From NCBI RefSeq assembly GCF_038502225.1, contig NC_091346.1, positions 9,820,793 through 9,884,792 of the forward strand: a stretch of DNA of 64,000 nucleotides, given 5' to 3'. Position numbers and translations under genes: made by a program. The stretch is from Cherax quadricarinatus. Lineage: Eukaryota; Arthropoda; Malacostraca; Decapoda; Parastacidae. Below, piece after piece: positions 33,460 through 45,769 of the stretch. Every line of letters starts with the position of its first letter. Within the stretch, counting starts at the first letter, position 1. The notes beneath the pieces were generated by a model that saw only the letters and a program-made list of their open reading frames with translations, was not told the origin of the DNA and searched no databases.

Positions 33460-34157
33460 AATAGTAGAAGTAATGGAGGTAATCTAAGAACAAAAGAAAA
33501 GAGGAGCACTGCAGGAGAGCTAATCTCTCAAGAGCGCAGGACCGAACCCCAGAGGGACAAAACTTAACCGGACAGAACCCACTTAGGCATAAGACAGGAA
33601 TGACAAAGAAAGAAGAGGAAAGGAGAAAAGGTCAAGAGAGGAGTAGATAAAGATCATGGTAAGTTACGAGTGTTGTGAAAGTGGCAGCTTTTGACAATGT
33701 AATGGGAATGGAAGGGAAAGTTATGTATTACGGATCCTTCAACAAGACGGCATTTGTGGAGGCTAGAAGGGTATAGAGTTTTGGCTGAGGATCAGTTAAT
33801 AGGATAACTGTGATCTCTAACATGAGAAAAAAGAACATATTGGTGTCAACAAGCCTAACACTTCTTGTGTGTTCTGAAGTCTGTCAGAAAGAGATCAGCC
33901 AGTTTCTCCCAAGTATTGGACAAGACATGCGGAGCAGGAACTAGAGTAGACTCTAGAAGCATCAATGGTAGGAGAGGTTCGGACTAGATGACTACAAAGA
34001 GAATTAGTATGGTCAAAAGTGAGTTAGAGGTCTAGCAAACGGAGGATGTTGTTACGATCAGGGAGACTAAAAAGGGAAGGCAAAGAATGGGAGATTTCAC
34101 AAGAGAAACTAGTTTGGGAAAGAAGAACGTATACGCTTAACTTGTGAGGAGTAGGCA
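33460..34157 (-). pseudogene. Penelope-like element: GIY-YIG endonuclease remnant
   Basis: On the minus strand the translation contains VQYLGETG followed by a stop and then SLSDRLQNT, matching the GIY-YIG endonuclease core of Penelope-like elements. Downstream blocks resemble their C-terminal ends. Multiple stops and frameshifts occur. It lies downstream, in minus-strand sense, of an RT remnant at 35135-35625, as expected for one element split by the insert 34158-35134. Confidence 0.65.
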
Positions 34158-35134
34158 GAGTGTAACGGAATTATGTTACGTAAATATGTCTTGGCGCCTA
34201 GGGGTAACAGCCTGTCTAGGGGCATTTAAAATATTAAACAAAATACATCAACCTAGGGCCAATCTTGTTTCTTCACGAAAAGCATAGAGTAAATGGTCAG
34301 TACTTATATTAACTATGAGGAAAGGCACAAAAACTAACATATAAGAAAAATGATACATTAATAGTAACTTTAATTATACAACACACTGTTTACGGGTTAT
34401 TTGGTGGTTCTTGGTAGCGGGGAGTAATGATAAGGCGTCGGAGGCTTCTTGCTTTATTTGCAATGTCGTGGGGTACACAGGCAGTGTGTTAAGTGCCCAT
34501 GGCGCGGAAGGGCCATGCCCACGAGGGAGAGAGGAGTGAATCTTGTTGACTCAGTGAAGGGAGCTACCAGAGTGAGAGAGAGGCAGGTCTGGGCATACTG
34601 AAGTGGCATAGGCCTATAGATGGCAGCACGAGCAAAGCGCCTTATATGAACTCAGCTGGCAGACAGCATAGGCTGTCTATGCAGACAGTACAGGCTGTCT
34701 ACATTTGCTCGGCCACTGTCTACAATACAACCTACCCTCTACATATTAACAGTGGGGCTCTATGACACCCTCCCTTCTGCTGGCCTCTTAGACTGCGGGC
34801 AAAACACTCTATGAAAACTTAAACAGGCCTCTTCACATACTAGGGCTTTGCAGGTAATATCAAGAGTACATACAAAATTATTAAAACAACCTATGGCATA
34901 AACTTACCCAAAATCCCCCCCTACTCAAACACCAAACACCATTCTTCTCCAACCACGGCTATCCTGCTACTCATTAAACACCTCTCCTCTCCTGTCCTGT
35001 CATTGTTCATGACTGATACGTGTCCGTTTTCAGAATAAACCTCGTCCACTGACATAATATTGGAGCGTTTATTTATACACATTTTCTACACTGACCTGCG
35101 TAATACTGAGTTAATATAGCTGGATGAGTAGGCA
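34158..35134. mobile_element. 977-bp insert of unknown type within the Penelope-like element
   Basis: The insert lies between the RT and GIY-YIG remnants. GAGTAGGCA occurs at 34149-34157 and 35126-35134, consistent with a 9-bp target duplication. The interior is non-coding. It contains TGTAACGGAATTATGTTACG near the left edge and an internal AACAGTGGGGCTCTATGACA, which is LTR-like, but no matching terminal repeats or TG...CA ends were found. Identity is open. Confidence 0.55.
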
Positions 35135-35625
35135 AGGTGAGAGACCGAATTGTTAAGGATGGAAATCAGTCAAATGCAACTGAGGGACATAGATGCAAAG
35201 AGCATGGAGAAATAAATAATAACACTTTTTCTGACAGAGGAAACTTGGTAAGAAAAGTAGTGAATCTTCCTGGCTTGCGATACAAGGAAAAAGAAAAGCC
35301 TGTCGCCAAGCCATGGACTTGTACATCCAGGAAAGGGAGCATAGAGTTAAATTTCCATTAAGATTTAAACTTGATGGAAGGAACAAGGCTGCTATGAGCA
35401 TAAAAAAAAGAGTGGAAGAGATTAGAGTCATGTGGCTAAAGAGCTAAGACATCATCTACATAGTGGTGCCAAAGGGAATGGTTCACACCAATAGTAGGAA
35501 GTGGAACAGTTTCGAAATATTCCATATAGAGGTTAGCAAGAATAGAGGATAGAGGAGAACCCAAAGCGAAGACTGAATGAGTGGTGGAGGAAGTATGACT
35601 CTTGTGAAAGGTGTATGTGAGCAGT
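35135..35625 (-). pseudogene. Penelope-like element: reverse transcriptase remnant
   Basis: The minus-strand translation carries the catalytic YVDD at 35451-35462, preceded by VNHSLWHH-like sequence and followed by NLFHSFFMLIAALFLPSSLN and FPCIASQ. This spacing fits the palm and thumb of Penelope-like reverse transcriptases. Frameshifts separate the blocks, and the N-terminal fingers are missing or unrecognised beyond 35625. Confidence 0.65.
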
Positions 35626-36165
35626 TACCTTTATATCCCCCCAGCCTCTTCACCGGGTGACTCCCTCGGGAGCCAGAGACGGGTCATCGCAAGATTGAGA
35701 CCCGTGCCAGGACTACGGTCTTGGCGAACATTATACATACATACTTCACCGGGTGGGAGTCAACAAAGGACCCTTGCTGGCAGAGCAGCGTCACTTGGCT
35801 TCTCGCTCTCATCAAGTCTGTAAGTATGGAGTTCCACTCCTGATTAGTTACTTCATGTTTAGATTCTTTACTTGATTTAAGAGAGACGAGAGTTGTAATA
35901 GAGACAAGAGTTCTACTCTTACTGGGATTTTTAATTTGTTTGTTCGGGCTTGGTAATATTTACATTAATAATGTATTGTTTAGTCATCACCATTTCTTTT
36001 GAAGGTCTTCAGCCTATCATGTGAATGGTTTCTTGTTTAGTTCGTAATTTTCTTTTATTTTCTTCTCAGCCTTGCTGGGTGGTTCAGGTTACCCGACAGA
36101 AGCGACATGATAAGAGCAGCAAGACCTGATAAGAGGTCAGAAACTTGATATTTCATCACCTTGGG
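35626..36165. other. Unassigned region
   Basis: No gene recognised. A motif CTTCACCGGGTG occurs twice (35648 and 35746) about 100 bp apart, which hints at a short local duplication. Confidence 0.4.
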
Positions 36166-36572
36166 AACTCTGATGTTCCTTCACCTTTGGTTTGTCTACA
36201 CTTCAACTACACCATTACAAGAACCCTGCTGTTCCTTCACCTTTGGTTTGTCTACACTTCAACTACACCATTACGAGATCTCTGCTGTTCCTTCACCTTT
36301 GGTTTGTCTACACTTCAACTACACCATTACGAGTTCTCTGCTGTTCCTTCACCTTTGGTTTGTCTACACTTCAACTACACCATTACAAGAACTCTGCTGT
36401 TCCTTCACCTTTGGTTTGTCTACACTTCAACTACACCATTACGAGATCTCTGCTGTTCCTTCACCTTTGGTTTGTCTACACTTCAACTACACCATTACAA
36501 GAACTCTGCTGTTCCTTCACCTTTGGTTTGTCTACACTTCAACTACACCATTACGAGTTCTCTGCTGTTCTA
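36166..36572 (+). repeat. 56-bp minisatellite (about 7 copies)
   Basis: The unit TTCCTTCACCTTTGGTTTGT continues CTACACTTCAACTACACC and repeats every 56 bp. Variants alternate ACAAGAACTCTG, ACGAGATCTCTG and ACGAGTTCTCTG. All three + frames are open because 56 is not a multiple of 3 and the unit is stop-free, so the repetitive peptides are not taken as a gene. Confidence 0.96.
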
Positions 36573-37363
36573 CCTCTGTGCAAGCCACCGAGCTCATCAA
36601 AAGCATCTTGAGAACTCTGCTTTTCCTATACCACCAGGACAGAGTTACTATTTTAACAACTTTCTACGATTAAGGAACTTGGCTTGTTTCTTATACCTCT
36701 GTTGCCGATGTTCAGTTGTCTGCCACTGCCAGCAGCTAACTCCGTTAGCTAACCTGCTAGCTGCGCACCTTCATAGGCATTGTTACTTTCTGGAACTGGC
36801 CTTCACAATACTCATGATCACCCGTGACCTCACTACACTATCTTCACTTCCCGTTCCACTCCAACTATTCCTGTGTGCCTTGTTATACCACCAGCAGACT
36901 CGGAACATCATTCTCTACATACTAGGCTTGCTTCATTTGATTTATTTATTTAAATTTTCTATCATTTGCCTCAGTTAGGACGAATTCATGTTTAATTATA
37001 TATTTTGAGAGGTTTGTTTATATTCGATAAAAATTTGCTTTTTATTTTGTCACAATTTTTTCGATGTTTTCTTTTCAGACGGAAGGGGGTGACTTCAAAT
37101 GCTCTTTTAGGGTCTGAAAGGGCCCTTACACCTTCATATTCGTTATATATTTATCCTCTTCCAGTTTCATTTTTCTCCTCATTTATATCTTCCCTTTCTA
37201 TCCCTCTCCCAACGCCCCTCCCTTTTTCTCTCTCCCTGCCGATATATAGATAGCTCAGGGGAAACTGTACCAAAATGAGTGATTGATTGCTCAGGTTTGC
37301 TCGATTCGTTTGTGTGAGCCGCTGGGTCTTCATGTCAATCTATCCGTGTGCACCAACATCTGT

Positions 37364-37365
<2 letters not shown>
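36573..37365. other. Unassigned region with a CT-rich stretch
   Basis: No gene recognised. A pyrimidine-rich segment lies at about 37140-37250. Confidence 0.4.

Positions 37366-37443
<78 letters not shown>
37366..37443 (+). repeat. (CA)n microsatellite
   Basis: Seventy-eight bp of uninterrupted CA repeats. Confidence 0.99.
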
Positions 37444-37444
<1 letters not shown>

Positions 37445-37804
37445 AGGGAACTGAGACGCCAGAGGGAGGAAGGAGACAGAACATGCATCGTCAGACATGG
37501 AAGCTCAGCCTCGGGGGGGACCAGCTAGCACAGGGTTCCCCGAATGATCAATACCGACCCCTAAGGGTCGATGGGACTCTCGAAGGGATCGATAAATGGC
37601 TGGAGGTCAAAAGGAGAGTCAGTAAATGTCTTGGGACGTGCTTTTTGCTGTGTATGAGTGACCTTCCACCCTACCTCCCTTTGTCTCTCATCTCTCCTGT
37701 CCCTCTAAGGATATACTTAAGTGAAGTATTCTTTTTCACTTCCCGTGCTGAGTGTACTCCCTCACCTCAAACTCTGTTGGAGAACCAGTTGTAATGTCCG
37801 TCCT
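37444..37804. other. Unassigned region, possible transposon end
   Basis: The string CAGGGTTCCCCGAA at about 37534 resembles hAT-type terminal repeats, but no partner end was identified. It may belong to the hAT relic that follows. Confidence 0.3.
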
Positions 37805-38525
37805 TCTCACTATGTAATACACGGACACCATCTTGTAACCAAGAAAGTCAGTGGTGAACTGCATGATACCTTGCAAGTGTAAATCTGATCATTTAATAAA
37901 ACCATCCATCCATTCAACAAGCGATTGTTTACAATACTATGTGAAAACAATGATGAAACTTTGAACTTTCGCACATTGAAGAAAGATGACTGTCTACGGT
38001 AATAGTTTGCAAAGACTTGTTGACTAGTTGCAACTAAACTGTGCAAGTTATAACAGATGTATATCCATCACTGTGTGAAGAATTAAAAAAAGGTCTATGA
38101 ATTCTCTGTTCTAATTGGCAGGACAATATTCAAAATTTCATGAAATTGAAAAACACCTACAGGATAAAGATGTTATGATAATTTAAGCCAGGACAATTCT
38201 AGTAGGCTTCCAAATCAAATATGCCCATTTAAAGCTTCACTGGCATGAAGAGATTTTTCAGTATTTCCCCAATTTTCGGCAGTTGAAAGAAAGTGGAAAC
38301 ATTTCAGATGGTGACCTGGAGATATACACAACACACCTTGAGAAATTAATTAAGGGAAGACTTTGAAGTAAGCTTTAAGTACCTTGAGAAAATGCACGAG
38401 TCTGACTGGATTCTTGCTCCATATGATTTGGAATTACAAAATGCAGACATTCATTCTCTATTTCAGGAAGAGTTCCATGATATGACTGAAGATCTCGAGG
38501 CAAAAGTATTGGCTCAGAAATAAAA
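37805..38525 (+). pseudogene. hAT-type (ZBED/SCAND3-like) transposase relic
   Basis: The translation contains IHPFNKRLFTILCENNDET, which resembles the conserved 'HPLNSRLF..LC' block of hAT transposases of the SCAND3/ZBED5 type. Blocks such as KLHWHEEIFQYFPNF follow. Several stops and frameshifts are present. The relic ends where a family B LINE begins at 38528. Assignment is from motif memory only and is tentative. Confidence 0.45.
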
Positions 38526-38527
38526 GT

Positions 38528-40345
38528 CTCTTCAAGGGGGCTCCTTGACGTGGCAAAGAGGCTTTTGATCAAAGGAATTAGACCCTTTGGTCTCCTTCCT
38601 CTGACCGAACTTAATTACCCCCCCCCCAATTTTCCCTTTCCTATTCCATATTCATCATCCCCCTTTTTCTTCCCTTTCCTCTCTCTCTCCCATCCCTCCT
38701 TTTTTAACGTCTCGTTTTTGGTCTCTGGGGCCCTCCCCTCTGCCATTAAATTTTCTAGGTAGGGGAAAATGTGCCCAGGTTCATTCCGCTTCGTTATTAG
38801 ACCATTCTCCAGACTTTTCCCATACCCATGCACCTTCTGCTGGTGACGCTTCGTCACCTGCCCAAGGCGCTGAGGCTCCACCCGTTCCATCTAGTGCCTC
38901 TGCCTCTTGCACGCCTTTTAACTATGCGTCCGGCTCCCCTGAATATGGTGCGACGGTTTTCAGATTGCCTACCTACCTGAGGTCGGGCCGCCCGCGGAAC
39001 TATGCCTGAACGTGTCAGAAAATTTACTGACGGCAGTTCTTCGATGTCTGTTCATTCTACCCAGGAACGACCTACGCGACAGCCATTTCCTTTACGCACC
39101 ATGTTTACAAATACGCAGTGGACTAAATTCTTTTCCCTACAGCCGACTTCTCCAACTGATTATCTTTCAGACCACAGTCTTGGTAAAGCTCTTTTACGAC
39201 ACGTTGGCCAAAATATATCCTTTCACGCTCTTCGAAGCAGTGCGTGCATCGTTACAGTTCAGACTGCTGAACAAGCTCATGATCTTTCCCATCTTACTTC
39301 CATTGATAATATTCCTATCACAGTTCACAAGCACGCTACTCTCAATTCTTTCAGTGGTACGGTGGTTTTACCGCATACCATTGTACAGAGTGATATTCTG
39401 TCTTGCGGTGACAATATTTTGGAGCAATTAACCCTTCAAGACCTTCCAGTTCTCAAAGTGGATATACATGTCCTGCCCTGTTATGGGCGGAGGTGCTTTC
39501 CCAGTAGCATCGCCCGCCCTTTGCCTTGAATTCCCTTCCTCTGCTTATATTGCTGGCCATTACCTAGAGGTGCATAAAGTGGTTCCTACTCCCCAACAGT
39601 GTCGAAATTGCTGGCACTTAGGACACCCCACTAAATATTGCAGACATGCGGCGGAGTACCCGGTCTGCGGTGCCGCTGCTCATGCCGATACATCTTGCAG
39701 TCTTCTTACTTGTCTCAATTGCAATGAACCTCATCCTTCTTTTTCCCGCCGATGTCAGGTTTATGTTAATGAACGAGAAATCAGTTGTATTAAGGAGAGT
39801 GAAGGCCTTATTTATGTTTTGGCTGTCTCTCGGCTCCGCCTTCAGGGAAATCTTCCATGTGTCCCTTATTCTCGAATAGGAGACCTCCAACCTTGGCGGT
39901 CCACCCACCTACCAGCTCCTCCGGTGTCATGTCTTCCAGGATCACCATCTCTAATTCTTTCTCGGTTTTACCCTGTAAAACCCTCCTTACCTATTCCTAC
40001 GTCTACTTCTTCTCGCCTGCTAGTTTCTCAATCTGTAAATCCTTGCACCTGCATCATCTTCGCGCCTATCGCCAGTGAAGTTGAAACTATCTCATAAGCC
40101 CAGGTGCCTACAATTCCCCATCAGTTTTCCTTTTCGGCCTCGGTGCCTAGTTCTCACTCCCTTTCTATCTCTCACATGCAGATGGAGGTTCACCCCCTTC
40201 GTGTGGTCCCTCTTCTCCTGTTTCTCCCCAGACTTCTTCCCCAGTTACCATCCAGCCTCCTTCCTCTCCTGTTCCACCGCAGGACTCTTCTGTCCCCGCC
40301 GGCACATCTCTTCAGGCATATGGCCCAGAGGAATTGAAGGTAGAG
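38528..40345 (+). mobile_element. Family B LINE copy lacking its 3' part
   Basis: It starts with the family's true 5' end CTCTTCAAGGGGGCTCC and includes the 5' UTR and a decayed ORF1. Similarity stops at about 40345, before ORF2, so it is truncated at the 3' end, unlike typical 5'-truncated LINE copies. Confidence 0.82.
38740..40345 (+). pseudogene. Decayed family B LINE ORF1 (gag-like)
   Basis: The frame opening at 39002 encodes QWTKFFSLQPTSPTDYLSD and SLGKALLRHVGQN, close to residues 130-165 of the intact ORF1. A frameshift near 39480-39520 leads to the zinc-knuckle region (CRNCWHLGHPTKYC, CPVC-like, CLNCNEPHPSFSRRC). The N-terminal part is recognisable at 38790-38900 (LLDHSPDFSHTHAPSAGDA). 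At least two frameshifts and several stops make it non-functional. Confidence 0.82.
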
Positions 40346-43300
40346 TGAAAATTTGATGTGCAAAGAAGAGAACATGAGTCATTGTGCTTAAGCAAATGGA
40401 GCAAGAGAACATGAGAGGAGAGCACAAAGCTGGAAGGAAGAGGGAAATACTGAAAATTCCAGGGAAGATATAGGAGCTACATGTAATACAGATAAAATCT
40501 ATTTTTTTTGTATGGGTGGTAACTATGTAAAGGGAAACTCAAGGTTATTACAAATTTTGTATACCAGGAGAGACAAAGAATTTTGTGAAAACCAAAACTG
40601 AAATGATCTCTCATATTCGACAGAATGCTGATGGAAAACAAAACTTCAAATGAAGCATGGAAATAGTGTGAACCAACAGACGAATGGGAGAGGGAACAGG
40701 CCACCTGTCTTAGTAGGAAATGATGAACATACAGAAAGAGTCCAGGAAATATGCCAGCACTCCACAAAAATCATTCTCTCTTATCTGCAGAGGTGAAGTA
40801 AGAAAACAGTTTGGACTCGCAAACAATATGAAGTCATGAAAGAAAGAGTACGAGAGAGAAATCTTGATATTGTACCTATTAAAGAGTCGTAACACAAGTG
40901 AATAATATATGTAATATTCTCACAGGGCTACAAGATAGTAAAAAAGAAAAAGTTAAGAAACGAGGAGGAGCATTGATGGTCAGAGTCACTGGATATTACG
41001 GGAACCAGTAAACCCGGAAACGGGTTTTCAGAGATTAAATGTACAATATTTTAACGTCTGGAGAGAGAACACTATTATCGGCCGTGATATACTGTATAAT
41101 CTTCCACCAAACCATAGGAGGCCAGATAGGAGAATAAGGAAAATTAGACTGAGTTACTCCTACTGGAAACAAGGGGAAATAGAGCAAGAAGAGGCAAAAC
41201 TAAATTCCTAGTACTGCAAGATTTCATACATAAGGAGAATGACTAGGAAAACTGGGGTTCTTATGGATGACCTGAAACACTGAGAACAAATTTTATGAGA
41301 GCAGTAATGAAGAACTTTGAGACAATAATGAAGGCAGACCCGACCTGGTTTCCACTGTACACAAATTAAATATGATATAGCTGACATTACTTATGAGGAA
41401 ACACTACGGAAAATTTTTGGGTATCCCTGAAGGGGGATGTGAGGAATGAAACCCAAGGATGACGGGGATATCTCAAGTTCCTTCCTCTATGAAAAATAAT
41501 CGAGAATATGAAATTATAGAAAGAATGTTTATTATAGTCAAGGGCGAGGATATGAAATTAGAGAAATTTTGTTTATAATAATAAATAGAAAAAATATGAA
41601 GTTAAATAACCTGATTGAATCAAAATTGAAAATAAACCAAATTGCAATGACGTAAAGATAACAAAGGATGACTTACTGGTGTCTTGGAGGCTCCGTCGAT
41701 AATCTGTAGGATACAGACTTAGATATCTCGGTCAAATTTCCTTATACCAGTGAGGTGGTGATAACAGTAGAGTCGGACAGGAGCCCTGGTCAATACAGAT
41801 GTTCAGACGATTTTCCTAAAGCCAGTTCCAATCTTACGGGCTGAGGAAAACAGAGGTTACAAGAGGACACATGTTATAGCATAAAGACACATGAGTACCC
41901 AGTTTAAACCTAGGCCAATACAGGTAACTTAAAACAATGAACAATCCCGAGGACTACTTACCAGGAGGAGAGTCAGGAGTAGAGTGACACTACTGGCTTA
42001 TCCTTGATAAATTGGCTTATCCTGAGTAAACCAGGAAGCTACCTTTGATGTATTCTTTGGTCTTTAACATTCCTCGGCTACTTTATTAATTGCTCTCTGG
42101 CTGTATTCTCACTTTCTGTCAACGTACGAAAGAAAATGTAACTGTACCTGTGTTCGTAATGTGAGGAACCTGTTCTCAAGTATTTTATTGTATTATTTTA
42201 TTGATTCTCCGTGTTGCTGGTTGCCTTGCTTTTAGCACAACACCGATATTGCTGGCACATTAGTCCTTCCATTGGCATCGAATAATATCAACATTTATCC
42301 TTTGGGAGATTTGTAAATTAATCAGCATCAAACTCATTTCCATCTGGTGTGTGTAATCCACAGACATCTTGTGCTAGTCTCCGTTCCCCGCTCTGTTCCT
42401 TTCTCATAATGGTCGTGATACTACTCTTGAACACTGACCAGATTATCTGCCGGCCACTGAGGCAAGAAACTTCAGGGTAGATTTTGCTTAGGACTCATCT
42501 ACGTCGTTGGTATTCTAACTGGTTTAAGTTACTCTCGAATAGACTATGGAGCAGAGAGTTTTTACCAAGAAGAATATGACAAAGAGAGAAGGAAGGCAAT
42601 ATTAACGTACCTATAAGGAGCATTTTAGTGAGAAAATCCGTGCTGACAATATCACGTTTTTATGAAGCTGAGCATGAGAGCTTCTTAGTATTTCTCGAGA
42701 ATCATGCCAGAGATTTGCACGAGTTGGTGGAACATTAGGTGACACTTATTCACACAGAGTTGTACGAGAAGGAATAAAAATATACCTGTGTCATGGGTGA
42801 TGAGAATTGTGAGAGTTACACCGTTGTGAAGTCTACTGTCCTTAGTGCATAATAGTGTATACCGCCGATGTATAGACGTGAGCTCAAGCTAAACAGGTGG
42901 CAACTTGGGCAATCTTACATGGATTTCTCTACGGAAGTCTAGTTACATATTGGTATAAAAGATCACGTGTCAATAGAATTAACGATTTAATGCAGATTGG
43001 TTTTGTGGATAATTGTCTAGTGGATATTAATCAAAATGTTCGTGTATTTCTTGAAGACCATGTATAAACATCAGGGATAATTGCAGATGTTTTAGAGATG
43101 AGCCATTTGTTGCATGAGAGACCACATGATACTACCTCTTTCTTCCGACTCTGGTGAAAAGAGGCAACAGAGGGAAAACTCCTCCAGTTGCAGTTATTGG
43201 TGACCAGTGCATCTACAAGGAAGAATTACATGCAAATACTAACAGACACAAGCCCCAGGAGGTGTGAGGTGCAAATACTGTCTCAAGATCGGCAGCACTA

Positions 43301-43462
43301 TCACCGACTGCTTCAAATTCCATGAGGGAGAAGGAATACATGACTCTTGAAACAACGAGAGCAAAGTTTCATTACGAGAAATAAATTCATCTATGGCTAT
43401 TAATACCTTCAGGGACAACGGGGCTGACTGTACTTTATACATAATTGGTATACAATACCGAG
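40346..43462. other. Unassigned 3.1-kb region
   Basis: Purine-rich and AT-rich sequence with many short broken frames. Parts at 40350-41500 look like decayed mobile-element coding sequence, but no motif could be recognised. No gene is supported. Confidence 0.35.
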
Positions 43463-43490
43463 AAGATGAAGGCTGGCCAGCCTTCATCTT
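43463..43490. repeat. 28-bp perfect palindrome
   Basis: AAGATGAAGGCTGG followed by CCAGCCTTCATCTT is exactly self-complementary with no loop. Confidence 0.97.
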
Positions 43491-43545
43491 GTTTGAATGT
43501 AAGAGTAACATGGGAAATACCGATGAAAGATGCGTCACTTTTCAT

Positions 43546-43740
43546 GCCGTGGCTTAGTTGGCAACGCTCTGGCCTCACACACTGAATGCCTATGGTTCGA
43601 TCCCGGCACGGGTGGAAATATTGGGCGTGTTTCGTAACACTAGCTGTCCCTGTTCGCCAAGCAGTAAGTACCTGGGAGTTAGCCGACTGGAATCGGTCCA
43701 ATCCTCGGGGGATAAGACTGAAAGACCCTAATAACAATAA
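43546..43740 (+). mobile_element. Diverged tRNA-derived SINE
   Basis: The tRNA-like head has GTGGCTTAGTTGGCAACGCT (A-box region), a CCTCACACA anticodon-like loop and B box GGTTCGATCCC at 43594-43604. The body (GTACCTGGGAGTTAGCCGAC) resembles the SINE at 10491-10826. The tail is not obvious. Confidence 0.8.
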
Positions 43741-44600
43741 GACGGACAGTCCTCGATGACGCACTGACTTTTTTGGGTTATCCTCGATGGCTAACAGACT
43801 GTTTTAAAAATCCGAACAAATATTATCTTTCATTATCTTAACGAAGTCCTCACTTCCAGATTGTCCTGACCCTATTAGTGGACAACGAAAGCTCTGTACC
43901 TGACTGGCTCTAGTTAAGGACAACATACGGGCGATGTTCAAAGGAAAATCTGTTGAGAATAATGACCTTAACACTGGGTAGCACAAACTATTTTATTAAT
44001 TCTGGCCGGGGTCATGCAATTCGAGTGAAATTCGGGCGGCCTGGCATCCCTAGTCCTTTATACATATGTTCCAGCTTTTGTGCTCGACCGAAAGATTTTC
44101 AGGGAAGAGCAACAGATGGATATTTTCCCGACTTCTGCCTTGATTTCGGCAGCATCTGAAGCCAAAGCCGACACTCTCCCTTCACATTATTTTATCAGGG
44201 AGATATAACTTTGAGCACAATAATCTTCTACAGTAATGGAGTTTCGGTTGTCTAAACTCTAGAGAAATTGATAATTCCTAAAAATATTTGCCACCAGGTA
44301 ATTTGTGTTGATCACAACTTTTTGGGAGACATATAGATTTAAATACGACACTTTATAGGATCTCCAATAAATATATTAGATCTCGCCGTGTTGGTGAGAA
44401 GTTTATTGCTAACATGATCATCGACTGTGAAGAGACTATCGAAGACCACATCAAGTAATCAGTTTAGCTTTACATTTCTTGATAAAGTCACCACATAACA
44501 AGAAGCAGCAACAGTGCGCGATTATATACGAACTCTCTTTTTATCTCAAGTAATAATCTCGCGATCTATTCAGATTGATCGAGGAACTAATTTCAAAGTT
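43741..44600. other. Unassigned region
   Basis: No recognised gene or repeat. Confidence 0.35.
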
Positions 44601-44925
44601 TACCTGGAGTTTTCCTGGAGAAGGTTTCGGGGGTCAACGCCCCCGCGGCCCAGTCTGAGACCAGGCCTCATTGTGGATCAGGGTCTGATCAATCAGGTTG
44701 TTACTGATGGCCGCACGCAAGCTGACGTACGAACCACAGCCCGGTTGGTCAGGTACTGGCCTTAGATGCCTGTCCAGTGCCTTCTTGAAGACAGCCAGGG
44801 GTCTATTGGTAATCCCCCTTATGTATGCTAGGAGGCACTTGAGTAGTCTTGGGCCCCGGACACTTATTGTGTTATTTCTCAATGTACTAGTGGCTCCCCT
44901 GCTTTTCATCGGTGAATGTTGCATC
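44601..44925 (-). pseudogene. Family D LINE: ORF2 C-terminus and 3' UTR
   Basis: The minus-strand frame contains ISVRGPRLLKCLLAYIRGI, then FKKALDRHLRPVPDQPGCGS, the typical end of CR1-type ORF2 proteins, and continues into GGGGGCGTTGACCCCC-type 3' UTR. It shares this end with 29405-30372 (+). It is a 5'-truncated copy of about 325 bp whose reading frame is still open for 96 codons. Confidence 0.78.
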
Positions 44926-45769
44926 TCCTGCCGAGTCTCATGCTAGTGAATGCATTTTGTGAATTTGCAGCCGACTAGGCATAAAACAGTTTTCTCGGCA
45001 GACTTTTTTCTCCACTGATCACCTGGTACATTTGAAAAACTGAATCATATCTTGAAAACACAATGATGTGAACTTAATGTCTACATTTTCCTGCAAACTA
45101 GGACGAGTCTGTATTTTTGCTGCTAGTTCCTTTGATGGAAACTGTTCAGGAGTCTACCAGTTAGCAGCTGTGTCAAGATGGTGTTGCTTGCATTATAAGA
45201 ACCTCTGTGAAACGGAACTATAACAAAGACTTACATCCTGCTGTTGTAAAATATGAGACAAAATAATGGTCCACGACCGAGTGCCTTGCTATACCTTGAA
45301 GGGGCACTTTTTTGGCCCTATGCAGGTGGTAGATAAGAAGTGTGACCAAAGTTGTGGCTCCTTTTGACAGTTCATTTCTGTCTACCACATAAATCAGATT
45401 TGAGTTTCATTCGCTTTATTACCTTATAATGACCGTATCTTCAGCTCCCACTGACCCTAATTAAGAGACAGACGCATTATAAGAAGTTAGTGAGATGGAA
45501 TTAATATTGCTTAACTTATAACTAATAGACGTTCCACAGCCACTAATGTCCGGCATAACTAAGGCACAAATGGCTGACATTACGTCCTCTTGCAGAACAA
45601 TTCCGATATATCTCAGATGTTACTAAAAATATATAACTTTCGTGTTCATTATGTGGGTGTTGGAACAGCTAAACTCGTGAAATTGTCCGGACTACTGAGA
45701 ATTAAATTTACTGTGCTTGTCGCCAGAACTAACATGATTATCAGCACTACAACTAATATCACTCAAATA
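44926..45769. other. Unassigned region
   Basis: No gene or repeat recognised. The right edge grades into CCACCA-rich DNA. Confidence 0.4.

Noticed and set aside
34158..35134. Solo LTR of a Gypsy/BEL retrotransposon
   Set aside because: Suggestive internal motifs, but no TG...CA termini or 4-6 bp duplication was found; left as unknown.
36145..36978. 277-codon frame over the 56-bp minisatellite
   Set aside because: Mostly repeat read-through, and two other frames are equally open over the array. The non-repeat tail has no recognisable domain.
40346..43462. Decayed coding element
   Set aside because: Codon-like stretches were noticed, but no conserved motif could be identified in any frame.
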